Shown here: piece by piece, positions 1-5,623 of the stretch
How the letters are laid out: every line of letters begins with the position of its first letter
How positions within the stretch are numbered: position 1 is the stretch's first letter
Assembly (NCBI GenBank): GCA_024636575.1
Contig: JAGXGU010000057.1
Span: 1-10,050 of the forward strand
DNA length: 10,050 nucleotides
Direction: 5' to 3'
From: Altererythrobacter sp.
Lineage (GTDB): Bacteria; Pseudomonadota; Alphaproteobacteria; Sphingomonadales; Sphingomonadaceae
Position numbers and translations under genes: made by a program
The notes under the pieces: model-generated
What the model saw: only the letters and a program-made list of their open reading frames with translations
Told to the model about the DNA's origin: nothing
The model's database searches: none

Positions 1-1016
1 AGGCCCGCGCTCAGGAAATCGTGGTTAGCCGGGAAGAGGTCAACCAACGCTATGCGCAGGTGGCATCACAGAACTTCGGGTCGGATACTGGCAAGATGGA
101 TGCCTATCTCGCCAGTATCGGTTCTTCGGCGGATTCGCTGAAGCGCCAGATCGAAGGCGAAATGGCGTGGGAAAGACTCCAACGCCGCGAAATTGCGCCG
201 TTCATCAATGTGTCCGAAGAAGAAGTCCGCGAATTGCTGGCGCGGATGGAAGAATCGCGCGGGACCGAAGAATACCGGATCGGCGAAATCTACCTCGAAG
301 CCACGCCGGAAAACCGTGACGCCGTGCTCGAAAACGCCCGGCGGATTGTCCAGCAACTGCAGCAGGGCGGCAGTTTCGTGGCCTATGCACGCCAATTCTC
401 CGATGCTTCGACCGCAGTGGTCGGCGGCGATCTAGGCTTTGTCCGGCTGGAAACCCTTCCCGCAGAGATGCAGACGGTAGCGCGGGGCATGGAAACGGGA
501 CAATTGGTCGGGCCATTCGAAATTCCCGGCGGTTTTGAAATCATGTATCTGATCGACAAGCGCCAGATCCTGATGGCCGATCCACGCGATGCGGTGCTGA
601 GCCTGATGCAGATTGCGATCTCTTTTGAACCGGGCGTTACCGAGGCCGCAGCGGCAGGGCGGATCGACGAGTTCACCCAGGTGGTCCAATCGATGCGCGG
701 TTGCGGCGATGTGGACCGCGCCGCAGCCACCATCAACGCCAATGTCGTGGCCAATGAAAGTGTCAAAGTGCGCGATCTGCCTGACCAGTTGCAGCCCGCC
801 CTGCTGCAATTGCAGATCGGGCAGACAACCCCGCCATTCGGCTCGATCAAGGATGGTGTAAGCGTCCTGATGCTGTGCGGCCGGGATGATCCCAAGGCGG
901 CAAACACGCCGGATTTCGAACAGATGATGGGCCAGCTGGAAAACGACCGGATTACCAAGCGCGCCCAGCGTTACCTGCGCGATCTGCGCAACGACGCCTT
1001 TATCGAGTATAATTGA
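1..1016 (+). CDS. surA: SurA-type periplasmic peptidyl-prolyl cis-trans isomerase/chaperone (5' end missing)
   Basis: SurA escorts unfolded outer-membrane proteins across the periplasm. The frame is open from base 3 to a TGA at 1014-1016, so the signal peptide and the first part of the chaperone domain lie upstream of the window. What is visible is the end of the N-terminal helical domain (to about base 250) and a parvulin domain at about 270-563. That domain has the conserved block FSDASTAVVGGDLGF, followed by LPAEMQ and GPFEIPGGFEIMYL. A second, degenerate parvulin-like segment spans about 597-890 and lacks the GGDLG signature. A C-terminal helix follows. Two cysteines (in RGCGD and MLCGR) fall in this second segment and could pair in the periplasm. 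The stop overlaps the TTG start of pdxA, and the order surA-pdxA-rsmA supports the name. The family call is firm; the domain borders are approximate. Confidence 0.9.
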   Translation, partial: ARAQEIVVSREEVNQRYAQVASQNFGSDTGKMDAYLASIGSSADSLKRQIEGEMAWERLQRREIAPFINVSEEEVRELLARMEESRGTEEYRIGEIYLEATPENRDAVLENARRIVQQLQQGGSFVAYARQFSDASTAVVGGDLGFVRLETLPAEMQTVARGMETGQLVGPFEIPGGFEIMYLIDKRQILMADPRDAVLSLMQIAISFEPGVTEAAAAGRIDEFTQVVQSMRGCGDVDRAAATINANVVANESVKVRDLPDQLQPALLQLQIGQTTPPFGSIKDGVSVLMLCGRDDPKAANTPDFEQMMGQLENDRITKRAQRYLRDLRNDAFIEYN

Positions 1017-2047
1017 TTACAGCGCCGGTGCCGCCTCTCGCCCTGTCGCTGGGTGATCCGGCAGGCATCGGCCCGGAACTGATCGCTGCAGCCTGGACAG
1101 CGAGGGTGGCGTGGAAATTGCCCGCCTTCTTCGCCGTCGGCGGCGCTGAAATACTGGCCGCAGCAGCCGCCAGACGCGGGATCGACCTGCCGATTGCGCG
1201 GATTTCCGATCCGGCACAAGCGGCGCAGGCGTTCCCCTCCGGCCTGCCGGTCATTGACCTGCCAGACAGCGAATTTGCCGGTGCGGGCTATACTCCCGGC
1301 GAACCGTGCCGCCAAGGCGCGGCGCTTGCGCTCGCCTCCCTGACCCATGCCGCTGATCTGGCCCTTGCCGGCAAAGCTGGCGGCATGGTGACCGGCCCGA
1401 TTGCCAAATCCCTGCTGGCGGAGGTCGGTTTCGATTTCCCTGGCCAGACTGAATTCCTTGCCCATGCCTGCGGCCTGCCCATGCAGGACGCGGTGATGAT
1501 GCTGGCCGGGCCGCAACTGCGCACCGTTCCGCTGACCGTGCATTGCGCGCTGTCCGCTGTTCCGGGGCTGCTGACCATCGAACTGATCTGCCGCCGCGCG
1601 CGGATCACGGCGGCGGCCTTGCAGCGCGATTTCGGGATCGCCCATCCGCGCCTCGCCATCGCCGGGCTCAATCCCCATGCGGGCGAGGACGGCAAGTTCG
1701 GTGACGAGGAGCAACGGATCATCGCACCCGCCATCGCCGCGCTGCGGGCCGAGGGGCTGGATGTCACCGGCCCCCATCCCGCCGACGCGCTGTTTACCGC
1801 TCGCGCACGGCCCAGCTATGACGCGGCGCTGTGCATGTATCACGATCAGGCGCTGATCCCGCTGAAAACGCTCGATTTCGACGCCGGGGTGAACGTCACG
1901 CTGGGCCTGCCGATAATCCGCACCAGCCCTGATCATGGCACTGCGTTCGGCATTGCGGGCAAGAACGCGGCCGATCTCGGCGCAACCATCGCCGCGATCC
2001 GCATGGCGGGGGACTGTGCGATGCGGCGGGTGGAACTGATGAAATAA
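1013..2047 (+). CDS. pdxA: 4-hydroxythreonine-4-phosphate dehydrogenase PdxA
   Basis: PdxA is a cytoplasmic, metal-dependent enzyme that oxidises 4-phosphooxy-L-threonine with NAD(P)+ in the DXP-dependent pyridoxal phosphate pathway. The protein is 344 residues, close to the family's 330-340. It shows the N-terminal LSLGDPAGIGPE (11-22), MVTGPIAK (125-132), the three metal-ligand histidines H177, H222 (LNPHAGE) and H277 (MYHDQA), and substrate-contacting K285, N294 and R303. The spacing of these six matches E. coli PdxA (166, 211, 266, 274, 283, 292). One oddity is that the E. coli H136-T137 pair reads Q145-T146 here (PGQTEFL). Translation probably starts at TTG 1013, inside the surA stop (shared TTGA), with only a weak GAG upstream; GTG 1028 is an alternative. 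The overlap suggests coupling to surA. Confidence 0.95.
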   Translation: MITAPVPPLALSLGDPAGIGPELIAAAWTARVAWKLPAFFAVGGAEILAAAAARRGIDLPIARISDPAQAAQAFPSGLPVIDLPDSEFAGAGYTPGEPCRQGAALALASLTHAADLALAGKAGGMVTGPIAKSLLAEVGFDFPGQTEFLAHACGLPMQDAVMMLAGPQLRTVPLTVHCALSAVPGLLTIELICRRARITAAALQRDFGIAHPRLAIAGLNPHAGEDGKFGDEEQRIIAPAIAALRAEGLDVTGPHPADALFTARARPSYDAALCMYHDQALIPLKTLDFDAGVNVTLGLPIIRTSPDHGTAFGIAGKNAADLGATIAAIRMAGDCAMRRVELMK

Positions 2048-2064
2048 TCCCGTAAGGGGATTGA

Positions 2065-2898
2065 GTGATACCCGACCTTCCTCCCTTGCGCGAAGTCATC
2101 GCCCGTCACGGCCTCAGCGCGTCCAAGGCGCTGGGCCAGAATTTCCTGTTCGATGAACAATTGCTCGCCCGCATCGCCGCGATCCCCGGTGATTTGCAGG
2201 GCAAGGCAGTGCTGGAGGTCGGGCCCGGCCCCGGCGGCCTGACCCGCGCGCTGCTCCGCGCCGGAGCGCGCGTCACCGCCATCGAGATGGACAGCCGCTG
2301 CCTGCCCGCGCTGGCCGAGCTGGAAGAAGCCTACCCCGGCCAGTTGCGCGTAATCCAGGGGGACGCGCTGAAGATGGACCACGGCGAGCTGATGGGCGCA
2401 GAACCCTACGCGGTGCTCAGCAATCTGCCGTACAACATCGGCACTGCGCTGTTCGTGCGGTGGCTGGGCGGGGAAAGCTGGCCGCCACTATGGACATCGC
2501 TGACGCTGATGTTCCAGCAGGAAGTCGCCCAGCGCATTGTCGCCGCGCCCGGGGGATCGGCCTTCGGACGGCTGGCGGTGCTGGCGCAGTGGCGCAGCAG
2601 CGCCAGATTGGCGATGAAAGTCCACCGCAGCGCCTTCACTCCGCCGCCCAAGGTGATGAGCGCCATAGTCCACATCACCCCCGCCGCCATGCCGGAGGGG
2701 GTTTCCGCCAAAACCCTCGAAACGATCACCGCCGCCGCATTTGGTCAGCGCCGTAAAATGCTGCGGCAAAGCCTGAAGGGTGTGCCGGGGGCGCTGGATG
2801 CTCTGGACGCGCTCGGCATCGATTCGACCCGCCGGGCCGAAACGCTCAGCGTTACGGAGTTTGTCGGCCTTGCCCGGGTGCTGAGCCGAACCGGCTAA
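2065..2898 (+). CDS. rsmA: 16S rRNA (adenine(1518)-N6/adenine(1519)-N6)-dimethyltransferase
   Basis: RsmA (KsgA) uses S-adenosylmethionine to dimethylate two adjacent adenines in the last hairpin of 16S rRNA late in small-subunit assembly. The 277-residue protein has all family motifs in order: GQNFL (24-28), the SAM-binding VLEVGPGPGG (49-58), acidic EMD (74-76), IQGDALKMD (97-105), catalytic NLPYN (120-124), RIVAAPGGSAFGRL (157-170), FTPPPKV (191-197) and FGQRRKMLRQSL (226-237). The start is GTG 2065, 4 bases after the purine run AAGGGGA (2054-2060). No closer in-frame start is supported. It lies 17 bases after pdxA and is probably cotranscribed with it. Its 3' end faces the copper ATPase gene across only 40 bases (2899-2938), where I see no convincing terminator. 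Confidence 0.96.
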   Translation: MIPDLPPLREVIARHGLSASKALGQNFLFDEQLLARIAAIPGDLQGKAVLEVGPGPGGLTRALLRAGARVTAIEMDSRCLPALAELEEAYPGQLRVIQGDALKMDHGELMGAEPYAVLSNLPYNIGTALFVRWLGGESWPPLWTSLTLMFQQEVAQRIVAAPGGSAFGRLAVLAQWRSSARLAMKVHRSAFTPPPKVMSAIVHITPAAMPEGVSAKTLETITAAAFGQRRKMLRQSLKGVPGALDALDALGIDSTRRAETLSVTEFVGLARVLSRTG

Positions 2899-2938
2899 AT
2901 GGCCGATTTTCCAGTTGGCTCCGCGCCATTCCCCTGTG

Positions 2939-5263
2939 TCAAAGGTTTGCAGTCCGCAGGCGTAGCGAGTTCAGAACGACCGAAATCGACGATGCGCTCA
3001 TCGCAAATGCTGCGAACATCGGGCTGATCAGGATGCCGAGAAATGGATACAGCACGCCCGCAGCCACCGGCACGCCCGCTCCATTATAGACCAGGGCGAA
3101 GAACAGGTTCTGCCGGATATTGCTCATCGTTTTTTGCGACAGTCTTCTGGCCCGCACGATACCATCCAGATTACCCCTCACCAGAGTGATCCCTGCGCTT
3201 TCGATCGCGACATCTGCCCCCGTGCCCATCGCAATCCCGACATCGGCCTGGGCGAGCGCGGGCGCATCGTTCACGCCGTCACCCGCCATCGCGACCTTGC
3301 GGCCCTCTGCCTGAAGCTCGCGGATGATACGGGCCTTGTCTTGCGGCAGCACGTCGGCGCGGATCTCATCGATTCCCAGTCTCGCTGCGACCGCCTTGGC
3401 CGTTCGTTCATTGTCCCCGGTGGCCATGATGATCCGGAAGCCCAGTTCATGCAGCGCCTTGATTGCGGCGGGTGTCGTTTCCTTCACCGGATCGGCAACG
3501 CTGACCAGCCCGGCAATTGCGCCATCGATGACCACCAGCATTACCGTTTCGCCCTCGTCGCGCCGATCATTGGCCGCCGGGGTCAGTCCGGATGCGTCGA
3601 TCCCATGGTCGCTAACCAGTTTGAGGTTGCCCAGCATGATCTTCTTCCCGTCAACCACACCGATCACCCCCTTGCCGGTGACCGCCTCGAAGTCGCTGGC
3701 TTCGCCCAGTGCGATGCCGCGCTGCTCCGCACCTTTTACGATCGCCTCTGCCAGGGGATGTTCGGACCCTTTTTCAAGTGTCGCGGCGAACCGCAGCACT
3801 TCATCTTCATCGTGCCCGGGCTGCGGCAGGACCGCCACCAGCCGCGGTTTGCCTTCGGTCAGCGTTCCAGTCTTGTCGACTATCAGCGTGTCCACTTTCT
3901 CGAACTGTTCCAGTGCCTCGGCATTCTTGATCAACACGCCCGCCTGCGCACCTCTGCCGGTTGCCGTCATGATCGACATCGGCGTCGCCAGCCCCAGGGC
4001 GCAGGGACAGGCGATGATCAAAACGGAAACCGCCGCGATCAGCGCATAGGAAAGCGCGGGCGCCGGGCCCCAGATCGACCAGCCGATAAAGGCGAGCACG
4101 GCTATTCCGATCACGCCCGGCACGAACCACCCGGCGACCTTGTCTGCATATTTCTGGATCGGCGCGCGCGAACGTTGCGCATTGGCGACCATCTGCACGA
4201 TCTGCGCCAGCGTGGTATCGGCGCCAACCCGCAATGCCTTGATGATCAGGCTGCCCGTGCCGTTGATGGTTGCGCCGGTCACCTGATCGCCCGGCATCTT
4301 TTCCACCGGCATCGGCTCGCCGGAAATCATGCTCTCGTCAATTGACGAATGGCCTTCAAGGACCGCCGCGTCGACCGGCACCTTTTCACCGGGCCGAACG
4401 CGCAACCGGTCGCCGACCTGCACATCTTCGAGAGAAATTTCCGCTTCGCTGCCATCATCGCGCAGAATGCGTGCGGTTTTCGGGGCCAGATCGAGCAAGG
4501 CGCGGATTGCCTTGCCGGTTCCCTCCCGCGCGCGCAGTTCCATCACCTGGCCCAGCAGGACAAGGGTGACAATTACCGCAGCCGCTTCAAAATATACGCC
4601 GACATTGCCCTCTGCATCGCGGAACCCCTCGGGGAAACTGCTCGGGGCGAGAAGGGCAACCACGCTGAATATCCATGCGGCAGCCACACCGATCGAAATC
4701 AGGGAAAACATGTTGACGTTGCGGCTGCGAAAGGAGTTCCAGCCCCGCACCAGGAATGGCCAACCACACCACAGCACGACAGGGGTGCCCAGCGCAAACT
4801 CGAGCCATAGTGCCGTACGCCCCCCAACACCGTCCCGCACCCAGCCGAGACCGACAAAGGGCCCCATGGTGAGCACTAGCAGCGGCACCGTCAAAATCGT
4901 GCCAATCCACATTCGGCGGGTAAAATCGACCAGTTCCGGATTGGGTCCTTCGTCAGTCAGGCTGACCGTTTCGAGTTCCAGCCCCATTCCGCAAATCGGG
5001 CAGGACCCGGCATGGGTCTGGCGTACCTGGGGATGCATCGGACAGGTATAGACCGGCCCTGAATATTCCGCCGGAACCACGTCGTAGCGCCCGTCATCCG
5101 CGGTCAGGTCATCCTCCACCTTATCGCTGTGATGATATGCGTGATGCACTGCATCACTATCTGGCAGATCATCCTGCGGCACCAGATGCATGCCGCATTT
5201 GGGACAGTCGCCGGGATGATCCTGCTGGATTTCCGGATGCATGGGACAGGTGAATATACTCAT
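2939..5263 (-). CDS. copA: P1B-type Cu(+)-translocating ATPase with two N-terminal TCPMHP metal-binding modules
   Basis: The predicted inner-membrane pump exports Cu(+) from the cytoplasm using ATP. The 774-residue protein begins with two short heavy-metal-binding modules, TCPMHPE...CPKCGM (about 5-25) and TCPMHPQ...CPICGM (about 73-93). They are joined by an acidic, His-rich linker (HHAYHH, 40-45). No CxxC HMA domain is present. Eight membrane segments follow, at roughly 117-139, 151-172, 184-206, 221-241, 379-398, 404-430, 717-737 and 738-760. The ATPase signatures are SGEP (314-317), phosphorylated D463 in DKTGT, HP (502-503), ATGDN (614-618) and GDGVNDAP (661-668). CPC (419-421) in TM6, YN (726-727) in TM7 and MSASS (755-759) in TM8 mark the Cu(+)-specific P1B-1 class. 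I chose ATG 5263 because GGAGAAG sits 5 bases upstream and the TCPMHP module starts just after it. The frame stays open to 5467, but that extension would run into the divergent small gene. Silver is a possible second substrate. Confidence 0.93.
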   Translation of the reverse strand: MSIFTCPMHPEIQQDHPGDCPKCGMHLVPQDDLPDSDAVHHAYHHSDKVEDDLTADDGRYDVVPAEYSGPVYTCPMHPQVRQTHAGSCPICGMGLELETVSLTDEGPNPELVDFTRRMWIGTILTVPLLVLTMGPFVGLGWVRDGVGGRTALWLEFALGTPVVLWCGWPFLVRGWNSFRSRNVNMFSLISIGVAAAWIFSVVALLAPSSFPEGFRDAEGNVGVYFEAAAVIVTLVLLGQVMELRAREGTGKAIRALLDLAPKTARILRDDGSEAEISLEDVQVGDRLRVRPGEKVPVDAAVLEGHSSIDESMISGEPMPVEKMPGDQVTGATINGTGSLIIKALRVGADTTLAQIVQMVANAQRSRAPIQKYADKVAGWFVPGVIGIAVLAFIGWSIWGPAPALSYALIAAVSVLIIACPCALGLATPMSIMTATGRGAQAGVLIKNAEALEQFEKVDTLIVDKTGTLTEGKPRLVAVLPQPGHDEDEVLRFAATLEKGSEHPLAEAIVKGAEQRGIALGEASDFEAVTGKGVIGVVDGKKIMLGNLKLVSDHGIDASGLTPAANDRRDEGETVMLVVIDGAIAGLVSVADPVKETTPAAIKALHELGFRIIMATGDNERTAKAVAARLGIDEIRADVLPQDKARIIRELQAEGRKVAMAGDGVNDAPALAQADVGIAMGTGADVAIESAGITLVRGNLDGIVRARRLSQKTMSNIRQNLFFALVYNGAGVPVAAGVLYPFLGILISPMFAAFAMSASSISVVLNSLRLRTANL

Positions 5264-5268
5264 CTTGG

Positions 5269-5275
5269 CTTCTCC
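5269..5275 (-). promoter_or_regulatory. Ribosome-binding site of the copper ATPase
   Basis: On the minus strand this reads GGAGAAG, 5 bases before ATG 5263. It decides the start against the longer open frame, which continues upstream to 5467 with no comparable site. Confidence 0.75.
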
Positions 5276-5288
5276 GACCCAAAGAACC

Positions 5289-5318
5289 ATTAAAACGCCC
5301 CATCTGCGCGATTGGCAA
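5289..5318 (-). promoter_or_regulatory. Candidate sigma-70 promoter of the copper ATPase
   Basis: Read on the minus strand, TTGCCA (5318-5313) is a 5/6 match to the -35 box and TTTAAT (5294-5289) a 5/6 match to the -10 box, with an 18-base spacer. Transcription would begin near 5282, about 20 bases before the ATG and just before the ribosome-binding site. I see no clear CueR/MerR-type dyad between the boxes, and 18 bases is shorter than the 19-20 typical of CueR promoters. Copper control is therefore not shown by the sequence. Confidence 0.4.
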
Positions 5319-5369
5319 GCGAAGCGTGTACCGGTGCATTCTTTGAATTCACCCTTTTGCGGATTTTCC

Positions 5370-5394
5370 GGAAAGAACCGGCCTTCCATACGTT
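5370..5394 (+). promoter_or_regulatory. Candidate EcfG-type (general stress) promoter of the 55-residue protein
   Basis: GGAAA (5370-5374) and CGTT (5391-5394) are separated by 16 bases. The alphaproteobacterial general-stress sigma factor EcfG recognises GGAAC-N16/17-CGTT, so this is a match at 8 of 9 positions; the mismatch is the last base of the -35 box. The expected transcription start falls near 5401, immediately before the ribosome-binding site, which fits. The -35 box overlaps the 10-base palindrome TTTCCGGAAA (5365-5374), a possible operator. Confidence 0.42.
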
Positions 5395-5415
5395 GAGCGA
5401 AGAAGGAGAACGATA

Positions 5416-5583
5416 ATGGCCAAGGATGGCAATCAGCCCAAGAACAAAACTGACAAGAATCCCGCACACCAGACCGAGATGGAAGACGGCTCGGTCCAGC
5501 GTAGCGGCAATTTTCCCAAGGGCACCGACACTCAGCGCGGCAGCGAAGGCGAAACCCGCCGCGCCAGCAAAGGCGCTCGCTGA
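5416..5583 (+). CDS. Small hydrophilic, probably disordered 55-residue protein
   Basis: I do not recognise this family. ATG 5416 follows a strong AGAAGGAGAA (5401-5410) with ideal spacing, and the frame ends at TGA 5581-5583. The 55 residues contain no Leu, Ile, Tyr, Trp or Cys, and only one Phe and one Val. There are 11 Lys/Arg, 8 Asp/Glu and 7 Gly, so it should be soluble, unfolded and cytoplasmic, with no signal peptide or membrane segment. It has its own EcfG-like promoter just upstream and a hairpin terminator 13 bases after the stop, which marks it as a one-gene transcription unit. It is divergent from the copper ATPase. Very hydrophilic small proteins are common in bacterial stress regulons, so a stress-protective role is possible, but that is inference. 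Composition alone would not prove coding; the flanking signals are the main support. Confidence 0.75.
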   Translation: MAKDGNQPKNKTDKNPAHQTEMEDGSVQRSGNFPKGTDTQRGSEGETRRASKGAR

Positions 5584-5596
5584 CGTGGAATAAAGC

Positions 5597-5623
5597 GGCG
5601 GGGCTTGCTCAGCCCGCCTTCTT
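5597..5623 (+). terminator. Rho-independent terminator after the small gene
   Basis: A 9-base GC-rich arm GGCGGGGCT (5597-5605), a loop TGCTC and the complementary arm AGCCCGCC (5611-5618, one bulged G) are followed by TTCTT. The hairpin lies 13 bases after the small gene's stop and overlaps the last codons of the convergent malate synthase gene. Read on the minus strand, the stem is followed by GCTTTATT, so it may also serve malate synthase as a two-way terminator. Confidence 0.6.

Noticed and set aside
971..1936. A 321-codon open frame on the minus strand opposite pdxA
   Set aside because: PdxA motifs with exact family spacing show that the + strand is the coding strand.
2884..2896. A hairpin AGCCG-AAC-CGGCT at the end of rsmA as a terminator
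   Set aside because: The stem is only 5 bases, lies within the last codons and is not followed by a T-run.
3134..4345. A 403-codon open frame on the + strand opposite the copper ATPase gene
   Set aside because: It is fully antisense to a gene with unmistakable P-type ATPase motifs, has the Arg/His/Asp-rich composition of a high-GC shadow frame, and has no recognisable domain.
5365..5390. A CueR-type operator (ACCTTCC-N7-GGAAGGT) upstream of the copper ATPase
   Set aside because: CCTTCC and GGAAAG elements are present but not as the required inverted repeat, and they are not between the -35 and -10 boxes of the proposed pump promoter.
5264..5467. An N-terminal extension of the copper ATPase by 68 codons
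   Set aside because: It would overlap the divergent small gene and its promoter, has no ribosome-binding site, and precedes a start at 5263 with a good GGAGAAG.
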